Positions 13,978-23,757 of a stretch of DNA of 64,000 nucleotides are shown piece by piece. Origin of the DNA: Magnetococcus marinus MC-1 (GTDB lineage Bacteria > Pseudomonadota > Magnetococcia > Magnetococcales > Magnetococcaceae); assembly GCF_000014865.1 (NCBI RefSeq), contig NC_008576.1, positions 2,137,501 to 2,201,500 on the forward strand, written 5' to 3'. Under the pieces are notes generated by a model. It saw only the letters and a program-made list of their open reading frames with translations, had not been told where the DNA came from and did not search any database. Every line of letters begins with the position of its first letter. The stretch's first letter is position 1. Position numbers and translations under genes: made by a program.

Positions 13978-16011
13978 ATGGCTACCTTGAAAGCAGATGA
14001 CCAACAGGCGTTTCCCTATCCGGGCATTCCCGGAACAGGTGATGGTTCCGATGCCATCGCTTATGTGGAGACTCGCGCCACTGACGGTGCAGCCGCTTAC
14101 CCCATCACCTCGTCTACCATTATGGGCCAAAATTACCAGGTCGCAGTGGCGAACGGCTTTAAAAACGTCTGGGGCAACGAGTTGGCCTGGTTGGAGTTAG
14201 AGTCCGAGCACTCATCGGCTTCTGCTTGCGAAGGCTATGCCTTGGCAGGGGGTCGTGTGACCAACTTTACCTCGGGTCAGGGCTTGATTCTGATGAAAGA
14301 GGTGCTCTACACCATCGCCGGTAAGCGTCTGCCCCAGGTGTTGAACGTGGCGGCACGTGCGCTGACCCATCAGGGTTTGAACGTGCATGCTGGTCATGAT
14401 GATGTGATGGGGGTTGCGGACTGTAACTGGGGCATTCTGTTTGCCCAGAGTGTACAGGCTTCTGCCGACCTCTGTATGATTGCCCGTCGCGCCTCGGAAA
14501 ATGCTTTAACGCCGATGATGAACGTGCAGGACGGTTTTTTGATCTCTCACACCATTGAGAACCTCAACTATCCTGAGGATGATCTCATTCGAGAGTATCT
14601 GGGCAATCCCCGTGAGCGTATTCGAAACATGTTTGATCCTGAGGCACCTTTGCAGACCGGTGTGGTGCAAAACCAGGATGCCTACATGCAGGGTAAAGTC
14701 GCCCAACGCGCTTACTATGACGAGCTGGCGGGTCATATTGAAGAGGCCATGGCCGAGTTTTATCGTCTGACCGGGCGTAAATATGGGTTGGTGGATGCGG
14801 TGAGCATGGAAGATGCCGACTATGCCATCATTGCCATGGGCACCACCGCTGAAACCGCCATGTCCACCATTCAGTTGGCCCGTAGTAAGGGTATTAAACT
14901 GGGTGTGGTTAACGTGACCTGCTACCGTCCGTTCCCGGCTATCCAGCTGGTACAAGCCATTAAAAACTGTAAAGCGGTTGCGGTCATTGAGCGTTGCGAT
15001 GTGCCCACCATGGTAGATAATCCCTTGACCACGGACATCGAGGCCTCGTTGGCTAAGGCGGCCATGGGTATTGAAGGTTTTGATGCTTTGACCACCATGC
15101 CCTATGTCTTTAGCGGCACGGCTGGTTTGGGTTCGCGGGATGTGACCCCCGGTCATATGCTGGCGGTAGTGACCAACATGCAAAAGGGTAAAGAGGGCAA
15201 ACGCTTCTTCTCCTTGGGCATTGAGCATGAGACCGCGTTGCATCCTGAAGAAGAGCCAGATGTGCGTCCCCAGGGCTCCTTCTCGGTGCGTGCCCACTCG
15301 GTGGGTGGCTTCGGCTCGGTGACCACCAACAAGGTGATCGCCACCATGTTGGGAGATATTTTTGGATTCCGTGTGCAAGCGGCACCCAAGTATGGTTCTG
15401 AGAAAAAGGGTCTGCCGACCAACACCTATCTGACCGTGACGCCGACGGGTAAAATTCTTACCCATTGCGAACTTCAGCAGGTGGACTTTGTGCCGTTGAT
15501 GGATCCCACTACGTGGTTCATGGGTAACCCTCTGGTGGGTTTGGCCGATGGCGGTATTGTCTTCCAGCATACCGATGAGCCCAATGCTCAGGCGCTGTGG
15601 GACTCGCTTCCTCCTTATGCTAAGTATTTCATGCAGTCCAACAAGATCAAGTTTTATGGTGTGGACACCATTGATATCGCCCGTGAATCTTGCTTGTCTG
15701 ACCCCTCCCTGATTCAACGTTTCCAGGGTGTGGTACTGTTGGGTGTGTTCTTGCGCGTGACGCCATTCCAGAAAAATGCTGGTTTGAGTAGCGAGGATCT
15801 CTTTGCCGCCGTACGTAAGCCTTTGACGAAATACTTCGGCAAGCGCGGTCAAAAGGTGGTAGACGACAACTTGGAGGCGGTTAAGCGTGGTTATGATCGG
15901 GTGATGGAAGTGACCCAAGCGATCATGGACGCCACCCCTGCGGATGAGTTGGCGGCTGGTAAGGAAGAGTGGGAAGCCAAGGGTAAGGACGTTAACGCGT
16001 TCTTTATCTAA
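13978..16011 (+). CDS. Pyruvate:ferredoxin oxidoreductase, first half (domains I-III)
   Basis: 677 residues matching the N-terminal half of NifJ-type pyruvate:ferredoxin oxidoreductase. Domain I runs from the start with the YPITSSTIMGQNYQVAVANG segment, domain II follows (SMEDADYAIIAMGTTAETA), and the gamma-type domain III is near 440-620 (RAHSVGGFGSVTTNKVIATM). With the next gene it makes or oxidises pyruvate using CoA, CO2 and low-potential ferredoxin. In a reductive TCA cycle it would run as pyruvate synthase. ACGGAGAG precedes the ATG. A 470-residue antisense frame inside it is a shadow. Confidence 0.9.
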   Translation: MATLKADDQQAFPYPGIPGTGDGSDAIAYVETRATDGAAAYPITSSTIMGQNYQVAVANGFKNVWGNELAWLELESEHSSASACEGYALAGGRVTNFTSGQGLILMKEVLYTIAGKRLPQVLNVAARALTHQGLNVHAGHDDVMGVADCNWGILFAQSVQASADLCMIARRASENALTPMMNVQDGFLISHTIENLNYPEDDLIREYLGNPRERIRNMFDPEAPLQTGVVQNQDAYMQGKVAQRAYYDELAGHIEEAMAEFYRLTGRKYGLVDAVSMEDADYAIIAMGTTAETAMSTIQLARSKGIKLGVVNVTCYRPFPAIQLVQAIKNCKAVAVIERCDVPTMVDNPLTTDIEASLAKAAMGIEGFDALTTMPYVFSGTAGLGSRDVTPGHMLAVVTNMQKGKEGKRFFSLGIEHETALHPEEEPDVRPQGSFSVRAHSVGGFGSVTTNKVIATMLGDIFGFRVQAAPKYGSEKKGLPTNTYLTVTPTGKILTHCELQQVDFVPLMDPTTWFMGNPLVGLADGGIVFQHTDEPNAQALWDSLPPYAKYFMQSNKIKFYGVDTIDIARESCLSDPSLIQRFQGVVLLGVFLRVTPFQKNAGLSSEDLFAAVRKPLTKYFGKRGQKVVDDNLEAVKRGYDRVMEVTQAIMDATPADELAAGKEEWEAKGKDVNAFFI

Positions 16012-16071
16012 GGTACTTGACCCTTTCTAAGCATGAGACGATTGACGCCCCTACGGCGTCTGGAGGATATA

Positions 16072-17709
16072 ATGAGTCAAGCTAAGATCTATTCAGAGAA
16101 CACACCTCAATGGTACGATGTGGATCGTGCTAAAGAGATTCTACACGCCTATAATACGGGACAGGGCTCTGGACAGCCTGCCGACCGTTTTGTGGCCTGT
16201 TCTGCGGTACCGGCTGGTACCGGTTCGTACCGCGATTTTTCTTACATCGCCCCAGATCTGCCCGAGTATATGGCAGACAACTGCGTGGCCTGTATGGAGT
16301 GCGTGCAGAACTGTCCTGATTCGGCCATTTGGGGTCGGGTAATGACGCCTGAGACCCTGGAAGCCGAGTTGGCCAAAGCCAAGGATGACACCACCCGCGA
16401 TTTGATTAAGGCGCAGATGGTGCAGACCACCAAGTTTTGGAAAACCTACGAAAAGAAAAAAGAGAAAGAGCCCGATGCCCCAGGGGGTGCCGAGTTTGGT
16501 ATCTTTATTGATCCCACCAAGTGTAAGGGGTGTGGTGAGTGCGTGGTCGCCTGTGGTGAGCATGACGCCCTGAAGATGATCAAAAAGACCAAAGACAACC
16601 TGCCCAACTATTTTTCCATGTGGGAGTTCTACAAGAACACCCCTTCCACGCCCGAGGCTTATATCAATCCCAAATTGAAGATTGATATTATGCTGCGTGA
16701 GAACGCCAACCAGTACGTGGGGGGCGCGGGTTCGTGCATGGGGTGTGGTGAGGCTTCGGTTATTCGCCAATTGTTGGCCATGACCCACGAAAAAGTCGGC
16801 CATAAATATGGCATCACAGCGGCGACCGGTTGTAACACGGTGTACGGTTCGACCTATCCCTACAACCCGTTCCGGGTGCCATGGATGAACTCGCTGTTTG
16901 AAAACGCGCCGACGGTGGCCATGGGTGTGCGTGCCCATTGGGATCGTACCGGTAAAGAGGATCATGTGCTCTGGGCGTTTGGTGGTGATGGTGCCATGTT
17001 GGATATTGGCTTCCAGGCCCTTTCGCGCATGCTGACTTCGGGTATGAACATCAAGGTTTTGGTGTTGGACACCCAGGTCTACTCCAATACCGGTGGTCAA
17101 GCTTCTACAGCGACCTTTATTGGTCAAGAGGCGAAGATGTCGGTCCATGGCAAGTCGATTCGCGGTAAGATGGAGCGCCGCAAAGAGATCGGTATGATCG
17201 CCATGATGCATCCTCACGTCTATGTGGCGCAGACGGTTGGTCCCATGACCACCCACTTCTACAAGAGTGTTGAGCGTGCTTTGGAGTATAATGGTCCTGC
17301 GCTGATCAACGTTTACACCACCTGTCAGCCTGAGCACCAAGTGGCTGATGACCTCTCTTACACCCAAGCGTTGTTGGCTGTGGAGTCCCGTGCTTTCCCT
17401 GTCTTTACCTATGATCCAGAGGCGGGTGAGACCATGGCTGAGCGCATGTCTTTACAGGGGAACCCCTCTGTGAAGCGCGATTGGCACCACAAGAAAACCA
17501 AGGAGGGTGAGGAGCAGGTCAACTTTATCACCTTTGCCCGTACCGAGGGTCGCTTCCAGAAGCATTTTGATAAGGATGGCAACCATTCGCCTGTGCTGGA
17601 TATTTCCATGCAAGAGCGTTTGGAAAACTGGCGCAAGTTGCAGGATCTGGCCGGTGTTTCCAATAGCGATTGGGAAGCCGAGCGTGCGGCGAAAAAGGCT
17701 AAAAAGTAA
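16072..17709 (+). CDS. Pyruvate:ferredoxin oxidoreductase, second half (iron-sulfur and TPP domains)
   Basis: 545 residues that complete a NifJ-like enzyme. A two-cluster ferredoxin domain carries CVACMECVQNCP (about 71-82) and CKGCGECVVAC (about 150-160). The thiamine-diphosphate domain has the proximal cluster motif GSCMGCGEAS, the TPP signature GDGAMLDIGF near 305 and NTGGQAS near 340. ATG 16072 follows GGAGGATATA; an upstream ATG at 16033 lacks a ribosome binding site. It lies 60 bp downstream of the first half, so the two are a natural split, not a frameshift. A hairpin terminator follows. Confidence 0.92.
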   Translation: MSQAKIYSENTPQWYDVDRAKEILHAYNTGQGSGQPADRFVACSAVPAGTGSYRDFSYIAPDLPEYMADNCVACMECVQNCPDSAIWGRVMTPETLEAELAKAKDDTTRDLIKAQMVQTTKFWKTYEKKKEKEPDAPGGAEFGIFIDPTKCKGCGECVVACGEHDALKMIKKTKDNLPNYFSMWEFYKNTPSTPEAYINPKLKIDIMLRENANQYVGGAGSCMGCGEASVIRQLLAMTHEKVGHKYGITAATGCNTVYGSTYPYNPFRVPWMNSLFENAPTVAMGVRAHWDRTGKEDHVLWAFGGDGAMLDIGFQALSRMLTSGMNIKVLVLDTQVYSNTGGQASTATFIGQEAKMSVHGKSIRGKMERRKEIGMIAMMHPHVYVAQTVGPMTTHFYKSVERALEYNGPALINVYTTCQPEHQVADDLSYTQALLAVESRAFPVFTYDPEAGETMAERMSLQGNPSVKRDWHHKKTKEGEEQVNFITFARTEGRFQKHFDKDGNHSPVLDISMQERLENWRKLQDLAGVSNSDWEAERAAKKAKK

Positions 17710-17778
17710 GGCTGAGTGTTTAAACGGGTGGGTGGAGGAACTTTTGGCTTCTCTGCCCACTCGTAACAGCATGAAAGA

Positions 17779-17808
17779 AGCACCACGGCTTGTGGTGCTT
17801 TTTTTTTC
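17779..17808 (+). terminator. Rho-independent terminator after the por genes
   Basis: AGCACCAC (17779-17786), a 5-nt loop, GTGGTGCT (17792-17799), then a run of ten T (17799-17808). It should end most por transcripts before the next gene. Confidence 0.9.
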
Positions 17809-17885
17809 TGACTCAAAACAGTACGGATAATGTCCTAAATCCCCGTCTTTTGCAGGGGGTAGGCAAGGCGTTGAGGAGAAAAGTG

Positions 17886-18677
17886 ATGACCGAAGCTTAC
17901 AAGGCGGCTTTGCGTGATAATATTACCCGTCCGCGTATGCTCTCAGCCAAACATGCTGCGGATATGAGCACCATGGAGGGTGTAGACGATCCCTTGGACC
18001 TGTTATTGCCTGAACAGCTTGAGGGGATGGAGTTGTGGAAGCAGGAGTATGCACTTTCGCCGCTCTTTACGCCAACGTTGGAGGACCGCATGCGCAGTGA
18101 GCAGGCGCTGCAACCGGATGGTTTGGATCCGCACATTTGGCAGCAATTGGTGCAGGATCTTACCGCCGAGAAGCCATTATGCAAGGTTTCATTTGGGGAT
18201 CGGGTGGTGGACATGGCGGTGCCAGAGGATGCCATTGAGCGCCATGTTAAGCTGCTCTATCCGGCGAATCGTTTGGATGAGGCGTGTAAGGCGCAGATTG
18301 AGGCGCTTTCGGCCAGTGATGAAGATGCACTGGAGGTGATGGCTCTGTTACGCATGCCTCATTGGCAAGCTTTAGCGCAGGTAAGGCTGTTGAAAGCGTT
18401 ACTGGATCTGTTTGCCCAGCAAGGTAGCTACACCGTAGATAAAATGCGCTTTTTGGATGAATTTGTGCGTACCCACAAGCCGACGGATACAGAGGATTTG
18501 GCGCAAAAATTGGAAAATTTGGAAGAGTCTTACCGATTGGAGCAGGAGCGGCCCATTTTTAACCAGCGTTTGGAGCAGGCACAGACCGATAATATACGTT
18601 CCAAACTCTGTGGTGAAGGGGTGAAAAATTTCCGCTTGGCCCAAAGTCGCGCGATTTTGCAGGATTTGCAAGGGTAA
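17886..18677 (+). CDS. Unrecognised 263-residue protein inside the reductive TCA block
   Basis: I do not recognise the family. The protein is soluble, acidic and leucine-rich, mostly helical by composition, with no signal peptide, membrane helix or cysteine motif. The C-terminal third (DTEDLAQKLENLEESYRLEQ) is likely coiled coil. The start is ATG 17886, preceded by GAGGAGA; the frame is open to 17790 through the terminator, which is implausible as coding. It lies between the por terminator and another strong terminator, so it is probably transcribed alone. Its place among CO2-fixation enzymes hints at a related role, but that is context only. Confidence 0.75.
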   Translation: MTEAYKAALRDNITRPRMLSAKHAADMSTMEGVDDPLDLLLPEQLEGMELWKQEYALSPLFTPTLEDRMRSEQALQPDGLDPHIWQQLVQDLTAEKPLCKVSFGDRVVDMAVPEDAIERHVKLLYPANRLDEACKAQIEALSASDEDALEVMALLRMPHWQALAQVRLLKALLDLFAQQGSYTVDKMRFLDEFVRTHKPTDTEDLAQKLENLEESYRLEQERPIFNQRLEQAQTDNIRSKLCGEGVKNFRLAQSRAILQDLQG

Positions 18678-18759
18678 GTGAAATGGCATTGGTGCACAGA
18701 AGCGTGTGGGGTCAGTTCGAATAGTGGTGGCCTTGTTGGTTGAGTGTTACAAAAAAAAC

Positions 18760-18806
18760 AGCCCTGAAAAGAGGGTTAAAGCGCTCTTTTCGGGGCTTCT
18801 GTTTTT
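18760..18806. terminator. Strong terminator after the 263-residue gene
   Basis: AGCCCTGAAAAGAG (18760-18773) pairs with CTCTTTTCGGGGCT (18784-18797) with one G-U pair and a 10-nt loop. A T-run follows (18802-18806) and an A-run precedes it (18751-18758), so it may work in both directions. Confidence 0.85.
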
Positions 18807-19053
18807 AAATAATCTTGCGAAATAGGGGGGATCATGGCATGCTCGCCCCGCAGCTATGGATATAACAATGGCCGGAAAATGATGCAGTGCATGTTCTGTC
18901 GATGGGGGGGCGGGCATGGCGTAGCACCCCCGCGGTGTTAAGATAAGGGGGTAGCTGTTGGGCTGGCTCCCTTTTTTGTGCGGATGTGACACCTTGCTTA
19001 TGGGAACACCCCCTTGATGGGTGTGGTTGCTCAGCCGGGTTAACCGAAACGGA
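18807..19053. other. Non-coding leader region before the fumarate reductase genes
   Basis: About 250 bp after the terminator. I see no supported gene on either strand; several G-runs occur and minus-strand frames here are shadows without ribosome binding sites. It presumably contains the promoter for the downstream frd genes. Confidence 0.45.
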
Positions 19054-19803
19054 ATGATGATGACGCCTGGAAACGATCAGTGGATCACCATTCATTATGA
19101 TGGCGAGCCTTACAAGGTGCCGTCGGGTCGTACCATCGTGACGGCGCTGGAGACGGCTGGCGTTCGGTTTGTGCGCAGCGTGGGGTGCCGTGGTGGTGTG
19201 TGCGGTGCCTGTACGGCGTTTTACCGTACCCCTGCCGATGCACAGTTAAAAAGCGCCTTGATGTGTCAGGAACAAGTGGTGGATGGCATGTCGATCATGC
19301 CCATGCCCTTTTTCCCGCAAAATCAAATGCCCTACACCCTGAACCTGCCTGCCGGTGTGAGCCCGGCCCGGCAGGTTATGCAGCTCTACCCCGAGGTGGG
19401 GGGCTGCATTATGTGTCAGGAGTGTACCCGCATCTGTCCGGTTGGGATTGATGTGATGGGCTATGTGGGCATGATCAAACGCGGTGATTTAAAGGCCGCT
19501 GCGGAGGCTTCTTTTACCTGTGTTCAGTGCCAAGCGTGCGCGGTGCGCTGTCCTGCACGTATTTCGCAACCCAATGCGGCGCTGGCAGCCCGACGTTTTT
19601 ACGGTGCCCACGTGATGAACCGCGCCGACCATTTGCAAAAGGCGCGGGATAAAGCGAAATCTCAAGAGATTCAGCGAGGATTTCGCCGTTTAAAGCGGAT
19701 GGATGCCGAGGAGTTAAAAAATCTCTATCAGCGTCGAGAGGTGGAACCGGCTCAATCCGCGCCTGGCACTTGGCTGCCTGAAGATACCACTCTGCTGGGA
19801 TAG
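19054..19803 (+). CDS. Fumarate reductase / succinate dehydrogenase iron-sulfur subunit
   Basis: 249 residues, the SdhB/FrdB size. The N-terminal plant-type ferredoxin domain binds [2Fe-2S] through CRGGVCGAC (Cys45, 50, 53) and a later Cys in LMCQE. The C-terminal domain has two CxxCxxCxxxCP motifs, CIMCQECTRICP near 118 and CVQCQACAVRCP near 156. No CCG domain of the TfrB type is present. It relays electrons to the flavoprotein encoded next. Three ATGs (19054, 19057, 19060) are possible starts. No membrane-anchor gene follows, so the complex may be soluble or dock to an unknown partner. Confidence 0.88.
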   Translation: MMMTPGNDQWITIHYDGEPYKVPSGRTIVTALETAGVRFVRSVGCRGGVCGACTAFYRTPADAQLKSALMCQEQVVDGMSIMPMPFFPQNQMPYTLNLPAGVSPARQVMQLYPEVGGCIMCQECTRICPVGIDVMGYVGMIKRGDLKAAAEASFTCVQCQACAVRCPARISQPNAALAARRFYGAHVMNRADHLQKARDKAKSQEIQRGFRRLKRMDAEELKNLYQRREVEPAQSAPGTWLPEDTTLLG

Positions 19804-19809
19804 GTGACT

Positions 19810-21471
19810 ATGTCTGAACGAGCACTCAACCATCTACCCGAGGAGCTGCGGGAATCCGCCATAGCGGTGGCCCGCACCCGTGAGGATCGCGTGCGCCGTG
19901 TGCAACGGGGGGATAGCTTTCCTGAACTATCGTTGACGGATCGCAAAGCGTGGTTGGAAGATTTTCATCCCGACTACCGCGCCGATGGCCGACGCGCTTT
20001 GAGGGTGGGGGTCAATAAAAACCAAGGCATCCCTGTTGAGCTGGCCAATCTGCTGGAAGCGTGGCCACGGGCCTCGGTGCGCCAGCTGCTGCAAGGTGGC
20101 ACCATTCCTGAGGCCGATTACGAGACCGATGTGCTGGTGATTGGCGCGGGTGGGGCCGGGGTTACGGCTGCCATTGAGGCGGCTAAGCGCGGTCTTGACG
20201 TGTTGATTGCCACCAAGCTGCGGGCGGGGGATTCCAACACCATCATGGCGGAGGGTGGCATCCAGGGGGCGGATCAAGAGTGTGACTCGCCTTTACAGCA
20301 CTATTTGGATGTGCTGGGGGGTGGTCACTTTAGCAATGATCCTGAGCTGGCCGAAGCCCTCTGTCAGGACGGACCCGAAGCGTTGGCTTGGCTTGAAGAG
20401 CTGGGTATGCTGTTTGATAAATATCCCACGGGCCGTATGCGGGTGCGACACGGGGGGGGAACTTCGCGTAAGCGTCTGCACTCCAGCGGGGATATGACTG
20501 GGCTGGAGATGATGCGGGTGCTATGGGATGAGTGCCGCAATCTAGCCAACGTGCAGGTGATGGAGTTTAGCCCCATTGTGGAGCTGTTGACCGATGACGA
20601 TGGACGGGTGGTAGGGGCCATTATTGAGCGGCTAACCCACAATAATGAGGTGCGGGTGATCCAGGCTAAATCGGTTATTTTAGCCACGGGTGGCTTGGGC
20701 CGCTTGCATCTACAGAGTTTTCCCACCTCCAACCACTATGGTGCCACCGCCGATGGTTTGGTACTCACCTATCGGGCGGGTCTACCCTTTCGCGATTTAC
20801 AGCACAATCAATACCACCCCTCGGGCATCGCTTTTCCCGAGCAGAAGGCGGGTCTGTTGATTACCGAAAAATTCCGAGGGTTGGGTGCGCAGTTGGTGAA
20901 CCGCTTTGGGGATGAGTTTGTCTACTCCCTGGAACCTCGAGATGTCACCACCGCGGCCATTATTCGGGAGTGCAGTGAATTTAGTCATGGTGCCACCACC
21001 CCAAGCGGCAATGTGGGGGTGTGGTTGGATATTCCCATGATTGATGACCTCCACGGCAAGGGTACCATTGAGCGGGAGTTCCCTGGGCGCTTTAGCGAGT
21101 TTTCCCGGCACGGCATTGACCTAACCAAGGTGCCGGTATTGGTCTACCCCACACTGCACTATCAAAATGGCGGTGTACGCATCCGGGGCGATGGGGCCAC
21201 GGGTCTGCCTGGCCTTTATGCGGCGGGTGAAGTGACCGGCGGGGTGCATGGAAAAAATCGGTTAATGGGAAATGCGTTGTTGGAGTTGATTGTCTTCGGC
21301 CTGCGCGCGGGACGTGCCGCCGCCGAATTTGCCCTTTCGACCAACCCAGGTGGGGCAGCGGGGCTCTCCCATATCGAATCCTATTTGGAAGATTTGAAGG
21401 CAGCAAATATTGATGAAACCCGTACGGCGCCTATGCTTTTACCGAGATATGGTAAGGCTTTGGCTATTTAA
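19810..21471 (+). CDS. Fumarate reductase / succinate dehydrogenase flavoprotein subunit
   Basis: 553 residues. About 105 residues unlike SdhA precede the Rossmann FAD motif DVLVIGAGGAGVTAAIEAA. Then come the AEGGIQGA motif, RHGGGTSRKR, HQ- and HYQNGG active-site segments, and the GVHGKNRLMGNALLE signature. In classical SdhA/FrdA a histidine in SHT or SHS binds FAD covalently; here residue 143 is Asn (DSNTIMAEGG), so FAD is probably non-covalent, as in aspartate oxidase. ATG 19810 is chosen over GTG 19804. The direction in vivo is inferred as fumarate reduction from the reductive TCA neighbours. Confidence 0.9.
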   Translation: MSERALNHLPEELRESAIAVARTREDRVRRVQRGDSFPELSLTDRKAWLEDFHPDYRADGRRALRVGVNKNQGIPVELANLLEAWPRASVRQLLQGGTIPEADYETDVLVIGAGGAGVTAAIEAAKRGLDVLIATKLRAGDSNTIMAEGGIQGADQECDSPLQHYLDVLGGGHFSNDPELAEALCQDGPEALAWLEELGMLFDKYPTGRMRVRHGGGTSRKRLHSSGDMTGLEMMRVLWDECRNLANVQVMEFSPIVELLTDDDGRVVGAIIERLTHNNEVRVIQAKSVILATGGLGRLHLQSFPTSNHYGATADGLVLTYRAGLPFRDLQHNQYHPSGIAFPEQKAGLLITEKFRGLGAQLVNRFGDEFVYSLEPRDVTTAAIIRECSEFSHGATTPSGNVGVWLDIPMIDDLHGKGTIEREFPGRFSEFSRHGIDLTKVPVLVYPTLHYQNGGVRIRGDGATGLPGLYAAGEVTGGVHGKNRLMGNALLELIVFGLRAGRAAAEFALSTNPGGAAGLSHIESYLEDLKAANIDETRTAPMLLPRYGKALAI

Positions 21472-21649
21472 TTGGGTTATGATTCATAAAATTGCTTGCA
21501 GTCATTCATAAGGATATGCTTATTTAGTTGGTGTAATACCACTAAATCATCGTACACTGTCCGCTTTAACGCCATTTCGGTATGGGTGTGCGGCGGAGGT
21601 ATGCCAATTTCGGAATGGTTCCTACGTTCTGTAACAGGCAGGAGACGAC

Positions 21650-22816
21650 ATGAATATTCATGAGTACCAAGCCAAAGAGATCATCGCCAAGTTTGGCGTC
21701 AATGTCCCTCGCGGGCGGGTAGCCTATACCCCCCAAGAGGCAGAGATGGCGGCCAAAGAGCTGGACAGTGAGGTCTTTGTGGTGAAAGCCCAGATCCACG
21801 CGGGTGGACGTGGTAAAGCGGGCGGCGTGAAGGTGGTAAAAACCACCGATGCCGTGCGTGAAGAGGCTAGCCGCATGCTTGGCTTGACGTTGGTGACCCA
21901 TCAAACCGGTCCTGAGGGTAAAGAAGTTAAACGCCTCTACGTGGAAGAGGGGTGTGACATTGCCCGGGAACTCTATTTGGGTATTGTGATTGATCGGGCG
22001 ACCAGCCGTGTCACCTTTATGGCCTCCACTGAGGGGGGAATGGAGATTGAAGAGGTCGCTGAGAAGAGCCCAGAGAAAATTCTGCGTGAAGTGGTCGACC
22101 CAGCGGTTGGCTTGGTTGCTTTCCAAGCCCGCAACCTGGCGTTTGGGTTGGGACTGGAAGGTAAGCAGATTAACAAGGCGGTGCAGCTGATGAGCGGCCT
22201 CTATAATGCGTTTATGGAGACCGACGCCTCCCTGATGGAGATCAACCCATTGGTGATCACCGGTGCTGGGGATGTTATTGCGCTGGATTGCAAAATGAAT
22301 TTTGACGCCAATGCGCTCTATCGCCAAAAAGCTATTGAAGAGCTGCGGGATTTTGATGAAGAGAATCCTAAGGAGATCGAAGCTTCTAAGCACGAGCTAA
22401 ACTACATCGCTCTGGATGGCAATATTGGTTGCATGGTCAACGGGGCCGGTTTGGCCATGGCGACCATGGATATTATCAAGATAAAGGGTGGCGCACCGGC
22501 CAACTTTTTGGACGTTGGGGGTGGTGCCACCACAGAGCGGGTCACAGAAGCGTTTAAGCTGATTCTCTCCGATGAAAATGTAAAAGCAGTTCTGGTTAAC
22601 ATCTTTGGTGGCATCATGCGCTGTGATGTGATTGCCAATGGTGTGGTGGAGGCGGCAAAGCAGGTGAATCTGAATGTTCCCCTGATCGTCCGTTTGGAAG
22701 GCACCAATGTGGAGAAGGGCAAAGAAATTTTGGCCAACTCGGGTCTGCCGATCATCTCTGCCGATAACTTGGACGATGCCGCGACCAAAGCGGTAGCCTC
22801 GCTGAAGGAGGGCTAA
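21650..22816 (+). CDS. sucC: Succinyl-CoA ligase (ADP-forming) beta subunit
   Basis: 388 residues, full length. The start [11 protein letters not shown] is diagnostic, an ATP-grasp domain follows ([18 protein letters not shown]), and the C-terminal CoA-ligase domain contains [26 protein letters not shown] lies directly before the ATG. With SucD it interconverts succinate and succinyl-CoA; in this cluster it would charge succinate for the carboxylation by the KorAB enzyme. sucD follows after 2 bp. Confidence 0.97.
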   Translation: MNIHEYQAKEIIAKFGVNVPRGRVAYTPQEAEMAAKELDSEVFVVKAQIHAGGRGKAGGVKVVKTTDAVREEASRMLGLTLVTHQTGPEGKEVKRLYVEEGCDIARELYLGIVIDRATSRVTFMASTEGGMEIEEVAEKSPEKILREVVDPAVGLVAFQARNLAFGLGLEGKQINKAVQLMSGLYNAFMETDASLMEINPLVITGAGDVIALDCKMNFDANALYRQKAIEELRDFDEENPKEIEASKHELNYIALDGNIGCMVNGAGLAMATMDIIKIKGGAPANFLDVGGGATTERVTEAFKLILSDENVKAVLVNIFGGIMRCDVIANGVVEAAKQVNLNVPLIVRLEGTNVEKGKEILANSGLPIISADNLDDAATKAVASLKEG

Positions 22817-22818
22817 GC

Positions 22819-23691
22819 ATGAGCATTTTCATCGATAAAAATACCAAGGTGATCTGCCAGGGCTTTACCGGTGCCAATGGTACGTTTCACTCTGAGCAGG
22901 CCATTGCCTACGGTACCCAGATGGTGGGTGGTGTAACCCCAGGTAAAGGGGGTAGCACCCATTTGGGTTTGCCGGTGTTTAATACGGTTGCCGAGGCGGT
23001 CGCGGCTACCGGTGCCACAGCGACGGTGATCTATGTACCACCACCGTTTGCGGCGGATGCCATCATGGAAGCGGCGGCGGCGGATCTGGATCTGGCGATC
23101 TGCATCACCGAAGGCATTCCGGTGTTGGATATGATGAAAGTCAAGCGCTACCTTGAGGGACGCAAGACCCGTCTGGTGGGGCCCAACTGCCCGGGTGTTA
23201 TTACGCCGGATGCCTGTAAGATTGGCATCATGCCCGGTCACATTCACAAGCGTGGCTCGGTGGGTGTGGTCTCCCGTTCCGGGACCTTGACCTACGAAGC
23301 GGTGGCTCAAACCACCGCCATTGGCTTAGGTCAGAGCACCTGCGTGGGGATTGGTGGTGATCCCATTAACGGCACCAACTTCATCGACTGCCTAGAGCGG
23401 TTCAATGAGGATGACGAGACCGAAGTGGTGGTGATGATCGGTGAAATTGGCGGTACTGCTGAAGAAGAGGCAGCCGCTTGGATTAAAGCCCATATGAAAA
23501 AACCGGTGGTTGGATTTATTGCCGGTTCGACGGCCCCCCCGGGCAAGCGTATGGGTCATGCTGGTGCTATTATCTCCGGTGGTAAAGGTACCGCCGCTGA
23601 GAAGTTTGCCGCGCTCGAAGCAGCCGGCGTTTTCATCGCCCAATCTCCTTCTGCGATCGGAGAGACGGTGAAAAAAGCCTTGGGACAATAG
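22819..23691 (+). CDS. sucD: Succinyl-CoA ligase alpha subunit
   Basis: 290 residues, full length. The CoA-binding N-terminus ([19 protein letters not shown]) and the catalytic phospho-histidine H247 in [16 protein letters not shown] are present. The gene is tightly coupled to sucC, and the kor genes follow after 66 bp without a clear terminator, so sucCD-korAB is probably one operon. Confidence 0.97.
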   Translation: MSIFIDKNTKVICQGFTGANGTFHSEQAIAYGTQMVGGVTPGKGGSTHLGLPVFNTVAEAVAATGATATVIYVPPPFAADAIMEAAAADLDLAICITEGIPVLDMMKVKRYLEGRKTRLVGPNCPGVITPDACKIGIMPGHIHKRGSVGVVSRSGTLTYEAVAQTTAIGLGQSTCVGIGGDPINGTNFIDCLERFNEDDETEVVVMIGEIGGTAEEEAAAWIKAHMKKPVVGFIAGSTAPPGKRMGHAGAIISGGKGTAAEKFAALEAAGVFIAQSPSAIGETVKKALGQ

Positions 23692-23757
23692 CTGTCCCAG
23701 ACTTACAAAGGGGCCGCCCATGGGGGCGGTCCCTGAAACAACCCAAGGGGAGTTTCC

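Noticed and set aside
14506-15918. 470-codon open frame on the minus strand inside the first pyruvate:ferredoxin oxidoreductase gene
   Set aside because: It lies fully antisense to a strongly conserved gene. The product is His/Gly/Arg/Thr-rich with no domain, and there is no ribosome binding site. It is a codon-usage shadow.
16141-17367. 408-codon minus-strand frame inside the second pyruvate:ferredoxin oxidoreductase gene
   Set aside because: Antisense shadow of the same kind, with no recognisable motif.
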